A stretch of DNA of 64,000 nt from Marinobacter sp. F4216 (lineage in GTDB: Bacteria; Pseudomonadota; Gammaproteobacteria; Pseudomonadales; Oleiphilaceae): contig NZ_JAIOUO010000004.1 in NCBI RefSeq assembly GCF_019931195.1, positions 248,001 through 312,000 of the forward strand, given 5' to 3'. Numbering within the stretch: the first letter of the stretch is position 1; every line of letters begins with the position of its first letter. The notes beneath the pieces were generated by a model that was not told the DNA's origin, did no database searches, and worked only from the letters and a program-made list of their open reading frames with translations. This document shows, piece after piece, positions 39,808 through 49,102 of the stretch. Position numbers and translations under genes: made by a program.

Positions 39808-39997
39808 GCCCCGTCCAGCCCCGGTCCGACCTGTAGCGAAGCCGGTGATCAAAACGTATACTGAGAAGCTTCAGGAACGCCGCTGTGCCTGCACTTTTTC
39901 GGGCCTCTGAGAACTCTGCGCCGGGAATCGAGCCCGGCATCTCCCGCGGGCATCGGACATCCGCCCGGCGAAGCAACACTGACCACGCGTGCCACCT

Positions 39998-41674
39998 ATG
40001 ACCGGAAAGAAAAAATCCGCCCAGGCTTCCGTGGAGGCCATGTACCGTGTGTTCACGGTGCCCGAGGCACCCGACTCTACACTCAGCCGGATTGACCAGA
40101 ATATCTCCCAGAACCTTGCAGGCTTTTTGCAGGAGCACATTGTCGCGATTGAACGGGATCTGGCTGAGGTTGAGAAGGACTTTGCCGATCCCATAATCCC
40201 CGAGAAGCCGGTGTTCGTGTCGGAGCAGGCCCAGTTCCTGCTCGACAAACTGGTGGCAAACTCGGTTCATACGGCCTCCCCGGCGTTCATCGGCCACATG
40301 ACATCCGCACTGCCCTATTTCATGCTGCCGCTGTCAAAGATCATGATCGCCCTGAACCAGAATCTGGTGAAAACCGAAACCTCCAAGGCGTTTACGCCCA
40401 TGGAGCGCCAGGTGCTCGGGATGATTCATCAGCTGGTGTACGAACAGGACGGCTCGTTCTACCAGAAGTGGATGCACAACCCCCAGTACGCTCTGGGCGC
40501 CATGTGCTCCGGCGGCACTATCGCCAACCTGACCGCCCTGTGGGTGGCCCGAAACCATGCCTTCCCCGCCGAGGGCAGCTTCCGGGGCCTGCATCAGGAA
40601 GGGCTGTTCCGGGCCCTCAAGTATTACGGCTACGAAGGCGCGGCCATTGTGGTATCTCGCCGTGGACACTACTCACTGAGGAAGGCCGCGGATGTGCTGG
40701 GACTGGGCCGCGAATCCCTGATCGCGGTGGATACCGATGATGAGAACCGCATCGAGATCGATGCGCTCCGGGACAAGTGTCTGGAGCTGCAGCGCCAGAA
40801 GATCAAGGTAATGGCCATTTGCGGCATTGCCGGGACCACCGAGACCGGCAACGTGGACCCCCTGGAGGCCATGGCGGACGTGGCCCGGGAATTCGGAGCC
40901 CACTTCCACGTGGACGCGGCCTGGGGTGGCCCCACACTGTTCTCCCGCCGTTACAAGGCGCTGCTGCGGGGCATCGAAAAAGCCGATTCCGTGACCTTCG
41001 ATGCCCACAAGCAACTCTACGTGCCCATGGGCGTGGGCCTGGTGGTGTTCCGGGATCCGAGCCTGGCCAGCGCGGTGGAACATCACGCCCAGTACATCAT
41101 CCGGAAAGGTTCGCGGGATCTTGGCAGCAATACCCTGGAAGGTTCGCGGCCGGGCATGTCGATGCTGATCCATTCCGGCCTGAAGATCCTGGGCCGGGAG
41201 GGCTATGAGATCCTGATTGACCAGGGTATCGACAAGGCCAGGACCTTTGCCGGGCTGATCGAGGCGGATGCCGACTTTGAGCTGGTTACCCGCCCCGAGC
41301 TGAACATTATGACCTATCGGTATTGCCCGGAGAACGTCCAGCAGGCGCTAGCGGTCGCCGATCCGCTGCAGGCTGAAAAGCTCAATGCCTCCCTGAACCG
41401 GATCACCAAGTTTCTCCAGAAAACCCAGCGGGAACGGGGCAAGGCGTTTGTCTCACGAACCCGGCTGGAACCGGCCCGTTACTATCACTTCCCCTGCATT
41501 GTCTTCCGGGTGGTGCTGGCGAACCCGCTGACCACAAGGGAAATCCTGGGCGAGATACTCGAGGAGCAGAGAGGACTGGCTGAAGAGCCAGGCATTCAGG
41601 AAGAGATGGGCTTGTTGCAGAAAACGGCCCGGGAAGTACTCAAGAAACACCAGCCGGACGCCCGGCTGGCGTGA
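39998..41674 (+). CDS. panP: PLP-dependent aspartate 1-decarboxylase, PanP type
   Basis: A 558-residue group II PLP decarboxylase. The cofactor lysine is in T-F-D-A-H-K-Q-L-Y-V-P-M-G, and the phosphate-binding and ring-stacking region includes C-S-G-G-T-I-A-N-L-T and H-V-D-A-A-W-G-G. It resembles the Vibrio PanP group rather than eukaryotic glutamate decarboxylase, and would make beta-alanine for pantothenate and CoA. The ATG at 39998 and a GTG at 39989 are both possible; neither has a strong ribosome site. Substrate by homology only. About 190 bases of gene-free sequence precede it. Confidence 0.8.
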   Translation: MTGKKKSAQASVEAMYRVFTVPEAPDSTLSRIDQNISQNLAGFLQEHIVAIERDLAEVEKDFADPIIPEKPVFVSEQAQFLLDKLVANSVHTASPAFIGHMTSALPYFMLPLSKIMIALNQNLVKTETSKAFTPMERQVLGMIHQLVYEQDGSFYQKWMHNPQYALGAMCSGGTIANLTALWVARNHAFPAEGSFRGLHQEGLFRALKYYGYEGAAIVVSRRGHYSLRKAADVLGLGRESLIAVDTDDENRIEIDALRDKCLELQRQKIKVMAICGIAGTTETGNVDPLEAMADVAREFGAHFHVDAAWGGPTLFSRRYKALLRGIEKADSVTFDAHKQLYVPMGVGLVVFRDPSLASAVEHHAQYIIRKGSRDLGSNTLEGSRPGMSMLIHSGLKILGREGYEILIDQGIDKARTFAGLIEADADFELVTRPELNIMTYRYCPENVQQALAVADPLQAEKLNASLNRITKFLQKTQRERGKAFVSRTRLEPARYYHFPCIVFRVVLANPLTTREILGEILEEQRGLAEEPGIQEEMGLLQKTAREVLKKHQPDARLA

Positions 41675-41709
41675 CCCCACGCGGGGATTAGCGCAGGGTG
41701 CCGTCGCGC

Positions 41710-41976
41710 TTAGTAAAGCGCCTCTTCGTCTTCCAGAACCTCGTGAATGATATCGAGGAACATCCGGTCAGCTTCACTCCACTGCTCAGGAATACGAATG
41801 TTGGTGTTGGCGCTGATTTCCTGCGCAATCAATTCGTTGGCGTTGGGTTCCGAGCGATACTTGCGGGCGATTTCCATGGACTTCACGGCGATCGTCGGCT
41901 CACTCAACACTTTCTTGATGAACACTCGAAGTTCATCAATCATCCGGGCCTGGCGGCTTTCAACAGATGTACTCAT
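41710..41976 (-). CDS. Small conserved protein of unknown function
   Basis: An 88-residue protein I do not recognise. It is mostly helical and charged, with no signal peptide, membrane segment or cysteine. The start has an ATG (M-S-T-S-V-E-S-R-Q-A-R) and it ends D-I-I-H-E-V-L-E-D-E-E-A-L-Y. Codon use and a convincing reading frame on a strand convergent with panP support a real gene. The next gene upstream on this strand is the phosphate transporter, 96 bases before its start. Confidence 0.65.
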   Translation of the reverse strand: MSTSVESRQARMIDELRVFIKKVLSEPTIAVKSMEIARKYRSEPNANELIAQEISANTNIRIPEQWSEADRMFLDIIHEVLEDEEALY

Positions 41977-42072
41977 TACTTCACTCCACGAATACGGTCG
42001 TAACCGGGGGCAATTCCGCCCCCGTTTTTCAGCAAGTATGACCCAAACCGGCGGGCCTCCACCAGCCCCGAC

Positions 42073-43638
42073 TTAGATCAACATGCCCCGCAGGGTGAAG
42101 AACAGAAGAGCCGCCATGAGGGCAGACGCCGGCACGGTAATGATCCAGGCGGCAGCGATTTTCATCAGGTGGGAACGCTTGACCAGCTCTTCCCGGTAGA
42201 TCTTCTTCAGGCGACGGCGCTCGGACTTGGCCAGCGGCACCTGCTTCTTCTGTTTGCGGGCCTGCTTCAGCAAGTCCTCCATTTCCTCAACGGACGCGTC
42301 GCGGAAGTTATCGAGGAACGGCTTCAGGCGCTTCTGTTCTTCCTCGTCGTGCTGCTCCATGATCTTGTGCAGCTTGGAGGCATAATTGGACTTCAGGTAT
42401 TCGCGCAGGAAGCCCACACCGAACACGCCACCGATGGCAATGTGGGTGGAACTGACCGGCAGACCCAGCTGGGAGGCCAAAATGACGGTCAGCGCGGCAG
42501 ACAGGGCGACACAGAAGGCCCGGGTCTTGTCCAACTCGGTAATTTCGCTACCCACGGTTTTGATCAACCGGGGACCAAACAGCGTGAGGCCGACAGCGAT
42601 ACCCAGAGCACCCACCATCATAACCCACAGAGGAATCGACGCCTTGGTCACCACACCACCGGACGACAGTGCGTCATTGATGGCCGCCAGGGGGCCGATG
42701 GCGTTGGCCACGTCGTTGGCACCGTGGGCAAAACTCAGCAGGGCCGCGGCAAAGATCAGCGGCCAGGTGAACAGGGTATTCACACCGGCGGAACTATTTT
42801 CCATGGTGGCGGCCTTGCGGTTCACCAGCTTGCGAACCAGGAAGTAGACAATACCTGCCGCCACGAGGCCAACCAGGGCTGCCTCATAAAAGTCCACCTT
42901 CACCACTTTCTTGACGCCTTTCACCATCAGGTAGGTGCCAAACGCCCAGGCCATGATCGCAACCAGCAAGGGAACAAACGTTCTTGCCGCCGGTACCACG
43001 TCCTTCCGGTACAGAACGGTCTTCTTGATCAGGAACAGGAACAGCGCTGCCAGAGCACCGCCCAGAACCGGGGAAATCACCCAGCTGGCGGCAATCTTGC
43101 CCATCACACCCCAGTCGGCGATCGCCCAGCCACCCGCGGCAATACCGGCACCCAGCACACCGCCAACAATGGAGTGGGTGGTGGAGACCGGCGCGCCCAT
43201 CCAGGTAGCCAGATTGAGCCACAGGGCGCCCGCCAGCAACGCGGCGGTCATTACCCAGACAAAGGCCTGTCCCTGTCCAAGGGTAGACGGATCGATGATG
43301 CCACCTTTGATGGTCGACACCACATCACCACCGGCGATCAAGGCCCCGGAGGCTTCGAAAATAGCCGCAATGATCACCGCCGCGCCCAGCGACAGTGCGC
43401 CAGAGCCCACCGCCGGGCCAACGTTGTTGGCCACATCGTTGGCACCGATGTTGATGGCCATATAGCCGCCGATAACGGCCGCAGCCATCAACAACATGCT
43501 ATTGGGCAGATCTTTGCTGATGGCGCCTACCACCAGCCAGATACCCAGTAGGAACAGAAGACTGATACCCACACGGTAACGTTCGGTGGTGGGACTGGTC
43601 AGCAGTGTATCGACGAATCCTGCGGAGGAACGGGCCAT
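42073..43638 (-). CDS. pitA: Inorganic phosphate transporter, PiT family
   Basis: A 521-residue low-affinity Pi transporter. The duplicated PiT motifs are visible: G-A-N-D-V-A-N-N-V-G-P-A-V-G (about 66) and G-A-N-D-V-A-N-A-I-G-P-L-A (about 310), where aspartates and asparagines handle Pi and the metal or cation. At least ten hydrophobic segments flank a charged central/late loop (E-Q-H-D-E-E-E-Q-K-R-L-K, about 420-480). It imports metal-phosphate with protons. A weak PHO-box-like element lies about 70 bases before the start. PhoBR and ppk1 are also encoded in the window. Confidence 0.93.
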   Translation of the reverse strand: MARSSAGFVDTLLTSPTTERYRVGISLLFLLGIWLVVGAISKDLPNSMLLMAAAVIGGYMAINIGANDVANNVGPAVGSGALSLGAAVIIAAIFEASGALIAGGDVVSTIKGGIIDPSTLGQGQAFVWVMTAALLAGALWLNLATWMGAPVSTTHSIVGGVLGAGIAAGGWAIADWGVMGKIAASWVISPVLGGALAALFLFLIKKTVLYRKDVVPAARTFVPLLVAIMAWAFGTYLMVKGVKKVVKVDFYEAALVGLVAAGIVYFLVRKLVNRKAATMENSSAGVNTLFTWPLIFAAALLSFAHGANDVANAIGPLAAINDALSSGGVVTKASIPLWVMMVGALGIAVGLTLFGPRLIKTVGSEITELDKTRAFCVALSAALTVILASQLGLPVSSTHIAIGGVFGVGFLREYLKSNYASKLHKIMEQHDEEEQKRLKPFLDNFRDASVEEMEDLLKQARKQKKQVPLAKSERRRLKKIYREELVKRSHLMKIAAAWIITVPASALMAALLFFTLRGMLI

Positions 43639-43694
43639 GGCGGAAAATCTCTTGTTGATCGGGTGAACAAATCAATAAACACAACGCGCCGCGA

Positions 43695-43724
43695 ACTATA
43701 GGACCTTTGACATAAAAATGAAAC
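43695..43724 (-). promoter_or_regulatory. Candidate PHO box and -10 for pitA
   Basis: On the minus strand, GTTTCAT-TTTT-ATGTCAA (43707-43724) has two 7-base repeats, each 5 of 7 to CTGTCAT, at the correct 11-base period. TATAGT (43695-43700) follows 6 bases later, shorter than the usual 10-11, so the assignment is uncertain. The start codon is about 70 bases further on. Confidence 0.4.
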
Positions 43725-43836
43725 GGCTGTCGTAGTATCCCTTACAACCAAACATGTCACATTCATGGATATAAATTCTGGACAATTTGACCCATAATCG
43801 AGCCAAATTGCGTCAAAATAAGAAGCTGGAACGTCC

Positions 43837-44940
43837 ATGTCGGAATTGCTCCCGATCGACCACAGATACGCCGGAGAACATGAGGAAGCCCAGGTCTCCC
43901 GTGTGCTGACGTGGCTGTCCGTCATGGCAACGGCGTTCCTGATTGGAATCGGTGCAAAATCCTGGGCCAGTGACCACATGGTTCACGCATGGGTACTCTG
44001 GTCTTTCGCCATCGCCCTCAGCATCAACATGGCCTATTTTGCCCGAACCGGAAATCTGGCCTTTCAGAAGTTTAGCCTGCTGCTCATTGTCAGCATCCTG
44101 TTCGCCTACCTGGTTGCTACCGGTGGCGAAAGCAATACCGGCCCACTTTGGCTGTACGCGTTTCCGCCGCTGCTGTTTTATGTCACCTCCCTTCGGGTTG
44201 GCACCGTGGTACTGGTGTTATGCACGGTGATCGCGTTCATTGTCTTTTCCTTTCCGGAACTGCCTTTTGTCACCGCCGAGTACCACACCGATTTCAAGAT
44301 CCGGTTCTTCTCCACCCTGATTTTCGAGTCCATGTTTTGTTACATCCTAGAGGCCAGCCGCCTCAAGGCCCGCAACGAATTGGTAAAACAGGCCGACAGT
44401 CTGGAAAAGGCCGCCCGTACCGACGAACTGACACGCTTGCCCAACCGGCGAGATATGCAAAGCCGACTGCAGATGGAGTTCTCCCGCTACCAGCGTGCAG
44501 GCCACCACTTCTCCATTGCCCTGCTCGACCTGGACCTGTTCAAGAACATCAACGACAGTGCCGGCCACGACGCTGGCGACGACGTACTGAAACAATTCGC
44601 CACCCTCGCCCAGTCTATCGTTCGCCAGACCGATGTGATCGCCCGCTGGGGCGGCGAAGAATTCCTGATTCTCCTGCCGGACACCTCCCTCCTCCAGGCC
44701 CTGTCACTGGCGGAGCGTTTGCGATCGGAGGTAGCCAGTTACCCCTTCGAGTTCCGGGGCAAGGAACTGCCCGTGACCATCAGTGCCGGCGTCTGCACCA
44801 TTGCCAAGGCTGGCACACTGGAAGAACTGCTCCGACAAGCCGACGCCAACCTCTACAACGCCAAAGAATCCGGTCGTAACCGCATCGCGCCCCGGGTCCG
44901 TACCCGCGACGAGCCAGTGGCAGAACCAGCCGATGCTTGA
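43837..44940 (+). CDS. Membrane-bound diguanylate cyclase
   Basis: A 367-residue protein: six hydrophobic segments (about 30-180), a short coil and a C-terminal GGDEF domain. The active site is G272-G-E-E-F276, and R263-Q-T-D266 five residues earlier is an intact RxxD inhibitory site. It should make cyclic di-GMP and be feedback-controlled. The membrane region is unlike MASE1, PAS or CHASE; its signal is unknown. It is divergent from pitA. Confidence 0.92.
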   Translation: MSELLPIDHRYAGEHEEAQVSRVLTWLSVMATAFLIGIGAKSWASDHMVHAWVLWSFAIALSINMAYFARTGNLAFQKFSLLLIVSILFAYLVATGGESNTGPLWLYAFPPLLFYVTSLRVGTVVLVLCTVIAFIVFSFPELPFVTAEYHTDFKIRFFSTLIFESMFCYILEASRLKARNELVKQADSLEKAARTDELTRLPNRRDMQSRLQMEFSRYQRAGHHFSIALLDLDLFKNINDSAGHDAGDDVLKQFATLAQSIVRQTDVIARWGGEEFLILLPDTSLLQALSLAERLRSEVASYPFEFRGKELPVTISAGVCTIAKAGTLEELLRQADANLYNAKESGRNRIAPRVRTRDEPVAEPADA

Positions 44941-45009
44941 GACCACCCTGCCCCGCCAGTAAGATCGGCCACCAGACCTTTTCGACATAGCCAGACGACA
45001 GGACACACA

Positions 45010-45459
45010 ATGACGACAGCCATTCGAATTCTGGTGGGCAGCGTCTATGGCGGCGCACTTCTCACCGCCCGGGAAATCAAGAAAGACCTCGAGAGCCAGG
45101 GCCATCAGGTAACGGTGCTGGAAAATCCGGCGCTGAGCGATATCACCAGCAATGACGATGCATTACTGGTCTGCACCTCGACCACCGGCCAGGGAGAAGT
45201 GCCGGCGAACCTGCTGCCTTTTTATGTCGAACTAAGGGATCAGCTGCCACAACAGCCGGGACGCCCGTTCGGCGTGATTGTGCTGGGCGACAGTTCCTAT
45301 GGAGACACCTTTTGCGGGGCCGGCGACCTGATGGAAGAAGCACTGTATGAAACCGCCGCGCGTAAAGTGGGCGACACGCTGAAAATCGATGCTCTGGAAA
45401 CCATGGAGCCGGAAGCCGAGGCACTCCCCTGGGCCAGAACTTGGGCCGAACAAATCTGA
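45010..45459 (+). CDS. mioC: MioC-like flavodoxin
   Basis: A 149-residue FMN protein. The N-terminal G-S-V-Y-G-G-A-L-L-T-A is the phosphate-binding loop, and T-S-T-T-G-Q-G-E-V-P and G-D-S-S-Y-G-D-T-F-C contact the flavin ring. It belongs to the short-chain MioC group, implicated in electron supply to biotin synthase in E. coli. It stands between a diguanylate cyclase and an EAL protein, with no obvious functional link to either. Confidence 0.88.
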   Translation: MTTAIRILVGSVYGGALLTAREIKKDLESQGHQVTVLENPALSDITSNDDALLVCTSTTGQGEVPANLLPFYVELRDQLPQQPGRPFGVIVLGDSSYGDTFCGAGDLMEEALYETAARKVGDTLKIDALETMEPEAEALPWARTWAEQI

Positions 45460-45500
45460 TACAAGCGCCCCAAATTCGAGCATTGTTTGATTTACAGCTA

Positions 45501-45529
45501 TTGAGTGGCCCGTTCAGACAGGTGATAAT
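45501..45529 (+). promoter_or_regulatory. Sigma-70 promoter for the 7TMR-DISM EAL gene
   Basis: TTGAGT (45501-45506), 17-base spacer, GATAAT (45524-45529). The predicted transcript start is about 20 bases before the GTG start codon, giving a short leader. Confidence 0.6.
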
Positions 45530-45554
45530 TTAACCAACTAAACCATGGAAATGG

Positions 45555-48104
45555 GTGACCGATATTTTCTGGCCGCGAATTCTGACAGCCTTGCTGTTGC
45601 TCTCGGTGCTGGCCCTTCCCTGCCAAGCTGCTGGCAATTCAATAGACCGGGCACGCATGCTCCTGGTACCGGCAGACGCTCAGTTGCTGCTGGAGGATGT
45701 GCTGTCATCCGAAGACTGGCAGCACCTCCAGGGTGGAAGCCCCAACTTCGGCTATATCGACGAAACGGTATGGCTCAGGTTTCCTGTGCCCGATGAGTCG
45801 TCACTGAACCTTCTCGAAATCAGCTACGCGCACCTGGACCAGATTCGGTTTTTCCTGCTGGCAGACGGCAAGGTGGTTGACCGGATCACCGCCGGGGACC
45901 GTTTCCCCTTTGACCAGCGCCCGATCCTGCACCGCCACTTCCTGTTTCCTTTCGAGCGCACCGAGCGGGCCGACTACGAGATTCTGCTTCAGATCCGCAC
46001 CAGCGGGGCCATCCAAGTACCCCTGAGGTTCTGGAACGACAAGGCCTTCTTCGAAGAAGCGTTCATTGAAGATCAGGTGCATGCCATCTACTACGGCATC
46101 CTGACCACCGTCATCTTTTTCAACCTGTTTGTCTTTGTCGCACTCCGGGAGCGGGTCCACCTGCTGTATTCGCTCTCCACCATGGGCTATCTCCTGCTGA
46201 TCGGAACCCTCAACGGCATTGCCTTCCAGGCCCTGTGGCCCGACAGCCCGATGATCCAGAATCAGGCCATGCTGCTCAGCATTCCGGCGGCCCTGCTGTT
46301 TACCCTCTGGTTTGCCCGCGCCTACCTGAATATTGGCGCTACCAGTCGGGCATTGGAGAAAACCGTTGATGCCGCCATTGGCATCAATGCCGCTGCCGCA
46401 GTGGCTACGTTCATGCTGGACTACAGCATCGCGATTCAGCTGGTGGTTGGTCTGTCCATACCCAGCAGCCTGCTGCTGACCATAGTCGGGCCCCAACAGT
46501 GGCTGCGAGGAAACCGGCAGGGGGTCTATTACACGCTGGCCTGGGGCCTGCTGACGCTGGGCAGCGCGATCACCGCTGCCAACAAGCTGGGCTTTCTGCC
46601 CAACAACTTCCTCACACTCTATGCCATGCAGATTGGCTCGGCCCTGCAGGCCATCCTGCTGGCCATGGCAATGGCCATCAAGCTGCTGCAGGAACGTCAG
46701 GACAAAATCGAGGCGCGTGATGCTGAGCTCCGGGCCATGGCAGCCCGCCGTGATGCTGAACTCAGGTTGATGGAGCATGCCCTGCACAACCCGCTCACCG
46801 GCCTGCCCAACCGGGCCTGTTTCGAGATGGCCCTGAACGACCTGATGCTGCGGAAACCGGGACACCGGCACGGGGTGACGGTGATTCACCTGAATAACCT
46901 GGATGCCATCACCAAGACCCTGGGCCACAACAACAGCGAAGAACTGCTGACCCTGGTGTCCCGTCATTTCAACAGGACCATCAGCACCATTCCCGGTGTC
47001 ATCGCCGTTGAGCAGGCCGAAAATCAGTCACACTTCCTGGCGTCGCTCGACCCGAAGACCTTTGCTTTCCTGGTGGATGCGGATGTGGCTGAAGGCGCGC
47101 CGGATGACGTGGTCCGGGTACTTGAAGAGCTGCGAACGCCCGTTGACTACCTTGGCATGCAGGTACCGCTGGATGCCCGCATGGGCGTGGCCATCTTCCC
47201 GGATCATGGGCGAGACGCCAGCACCCTGATTCGCCGTGCGGCCATCGCGGAAGGCTCCGACCGGGCCCTGGAGCGAGGCATGGCTTACTACAAACCCACT
47301 CGCGACTCCTTCAGCGCTGACCGCCTGACCATGGTGTCGGAACTTCGCCACGCCTTAGGGGAGCAACAGTTTGAACTGCATCTCCAGCCCAAGCTGTCCC
47401 TGAGCACGAACGAGGTGGTGGGGCTTGAAGCGCTGATTCGCTGGCCGGACAAGCAACCCACTATCCGACCCGATGAAATCATCATTCTCGCCGAGCAAAC
47501 CGGGCTGATCAAACCGCTCACCCGCTGGGCCCTGGAGGAGTCACTCGCCATGTGCAAAAAGCTCAGTGAACAGGGCTGGCCGCTGGGAATCTCGGTGAAC
47601 ATCTCGCCTAACAATTTACTGGAACCCGATTTCCCGCAGTTCGTCCAGCAATTGATGGACGAGCAGGCGCATCAGCCGGGCCAGATCACCCTCGAGATCA
47701 CCGAGACTTCAATGATGCGGGATCCCACCAACTCCCTGGCCGCCCTCCGCCAGCTGGAGGCATTTGGCAACCCGTTGTCGATCGACGATTTCGGCTCGGG
47801 TTATTCGTCGCTGTCGTACATCAAGCAGCTGCCGGCCAGTGAAATCAAGATTGATCGCTCACTGATTTCGGACCTGATCAACGAATCGGAAGACCGCGTG
47901 ATCGTGCAGACCACTATTAATATGTGTCACGACCTCGGATATCAGGTGGTTGCCGAGGGGGTCGAGGACGATGAGACGGCCAGCCTGCTCAAAGACATGG
48001 GCTGCGACATCATCCAGGGTTACCTGGTGGCACCGCCACTGTCTTTTGAAAACACGCTTAACTGGCTGGATCACTACTCCGGCCAGCAGCGGAAACTGGG
48101 TTGA
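45555..48104 (+). CDS. 7TMR-DISM sensor with degenerate GGDEF and intact EAL domain (c-di-GMP phosphodiesterase)
   Basis: An 849-residue protein with a signal peptide (ending P-C-Q-A-A), a 7TMR-DISMED2-type extracellular domain (about 35-165), seven-helix membrane region (about 175-380), then GGDEF and EAL. The GGDEF domain has A-S-L-D-P-K-T-F where the signature should be, so it lacks cyclase activity. The EAL is intact: E625-A-L627, L-E-I-T-E-T, I-D-D-F-G-S-G-Y-S-S and E-I-K-I-D-R. It should degrade c-di-GMP in response to an extracellular ligand, possibly carbohydrate. The GTG at 45555 gives the signal peptide. Confidence 0.9.
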   Translation: MTDIFWPRILTALLLLSVLALPCQAAGNSIDRARMLLVPADAQLLLEDVLSSEDWQHLQGGSPNFGYIDETVWLRFPVPDESSLNLLEISYAHLDQIRFFLLADGKVVDRITAGDRFPFDQRPILHRHFLFPFERTERADYEILLQIRTSGAIQVPLRFWNDKAFFEEAFIEDQVHAIYYGILTTVIFFNLFVFVALRERVHLLYSLSTMGYLLLIGTLNGIAFQALWPDSPMIQNQAMLLSIPAALLFTLWFARAYLNIGATSRALEKTVDAAIGINAAAAVATFMLDYSIAIQLVVGLSIPSSLLLTIVGPQQWLRGNRQGVYYTLAWGLLTLGSAITAANKLGFLPNNFLTLYAMQIGSALQAILLAMAMAIKLLQERQDKIEARDAELRAMAARRDAELRLMEHALHNPLTGLPNRACFEMALNDLMLRKPGHRHGVTVIHLNNLDAITKTLGHNNSEELLTLVSRHFNRTISTIPGVIAVEQAENQSHFLASLDPKTFAFLVDADVAEGAPDDVVRVLEELRTPVDYLGMQVPLDARMGVAIFPDHGRDASTLIRRAAIAEGSDRALERGMAYYKPTRDSFSADRLTMVSELRHALGEQQFELHLQPKLSLSTNEVVGLEALIRWPDKQPTIRPDEIIILAEQTGLIKPLTRWALEESLAMCKKLSEQGWPLGISVNISPNNLLEPDFPQFVQQLMDEQAHQPGQITLEITETSMMRDPTNSLAALRQLEAFGNPLSIDDFGSGYSSLSYIKQLPASEIKIDRSLISDLINESEDRVIVQTTINMCHDLGYQVVAEGVEDDETASLLKDMGCDIIQGYLVAPPLSFENTLNWLDHYSGQQRKLG

Positions 48105-48107
48105 TTG

Positions 48108-48968
48108 TCAGCCGCTACGCTGACGGATCAACGCCTCCTGCACCGTGGAGGCTACCAGCACTCCGTCCTGGTTGAAGAAATTCCCCCGATTGAACCCACG
48201 ACCGGCCGAGGCGCTTGGGCTGTCCTTGTCGTACAGCAACCATTCGTCCATGCGAAAATCCCGGTGGAACCAGATGGCGTGATCCAGGCTGGCCACCTGC
48301 ATGTTCCGGCTCATAAAGGTTTTGCCATGGGGCCTGAGAGACGTGCCCAGCAACTGGAAATCCGATGCGTAGGTCAGCAGGCAACGGTGCAATACCGGAT
48401 CGTCTGGCAGAGATCCCTGGGCGCGAAACCAGCTCTGCTTGTAGGGGGGGCGTTTTTCAGGATTAAACGGGTCCACCGGATTGACCGGACGAATTTCAAT
48501 CGGGCGATCCCGGGTGGCGGTCTCCCGCATGTGCTCCGGCAGCTTCGGCGCTAACAGTCGCCCCATCTCCTGCTCGGACTTGAGGGTTTCCGGCGCCGGT
48601 GTTTCCGGCATGTCCAGCTGGTGCTCCAGGCCCTGTTCATCCACCTGGAACGACATCGAACCGGTCAGGATTTCCTTGCCGCCCTGCCGGGCAATGACCC
48701 GACGAACCGTGAAACTGCCCCCGTCCCGGACCCGCTGTACTTCGTAATCAATAGGCATGCTGTGGTTGCCGGGACGCAAGAAATAGGCATGCAGCGAATG
48801 GCACAGACGGTCTTCGACAGTGCGACTGGCGGCCATCAGGGCCTGACCCAGCACCTGTCCGCCGAACACATTCGGAAACCCCAGGTCTTCGCTGTCGCCC
48901 TGGAAATGATCATCACCAATGGGCGACAGGTCCAGCAGCTCCAACAGTTTCTTCGTCACCTCTAGCAT
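48108..48968 (-). CDS. tesB: Acyl-CoA thioesterase II
   Basis: A 286-residue double-hotdog thioesterase. Family features are F-G-G-Q-V-L-G-Q-A-L-M-A-A, H-S-L-H-A-Y-F-L-R-P-G, and near the C-terminus S-L-D-H-A-I-W-F-H-R-D-F-R, where the aspartate is catalytic, with a Q/T pair elsewhere. It releases free fatty acids from medium- and long-chain acyl-CoAs. With the lao operon and acyl-CoA dehydrogenase it fits a fatty-acid-handling lifestyle. It is convergent with the EAL gene, 3 bases apart. Confidence 0.93.
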   Translation of the reverse strand: MLEVTKKLLELLDLSPIGDDHFQGDSEDLGFPNVFGGQVLGQALMAASRTVEDRLCHSLHAYFLRPGNHSMPIDYEVQRVRDGGSFTVRRVIARQGGKEILTGSMSFQVDEQGLEHQLDMPETPAPETLKSEQEMGRLLAPKLPEHMRETATRDRPIEIRPVNPVDPFNPEKRPPYKQSWFRAQGSLPDDPVLHRCLLTYASDFQLLGTSLRPHGKTFMSRNMQVASLDHAIWFHRDFRMDEWLLYDKDSPSASAGRGFNRGNFFNQDGVLVASTVQEALIRQRSG

Positions 48969-49050
48969 CTTCGCTCTCGCTTAATTCGTTAGCACACGAA
49001 TTACTTTTCTACCCCATGAACGGAGAATTCGCAATGTCCGTCATGAAACA

Positions 49051-49076
49051 CAAAGCCGGCGCAAAGGCCGGCTTTG
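49051..49076 (-). terminator. Stem-loop after rubredoxin reductase
   Basis: CAAAGCCGG/CCGGCTTTG, 9-base arms with an 8-base loop, about 25 bases past the reductase stop on the minus strand. The following TGTTTC is a weak T-tract. Confidence 0.6.
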
Positions 49077-49102
49077 TATTGCAACACTGCGAAAAACAAC
49101 AA

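Noticed and set aside
42169..43551. 460-codon open frame opposite pitA
   Set aside because: Composition is His/Gln/Gly/Arg-rich, typical of antisense to a GC-rich membrane protein; no motif.
45801..46967. 388-codon open frame opposite the EAL gene
   Set aside because: Antisense of the membrane/GGDEF region; Gln/His/Gly-rich and without domains.
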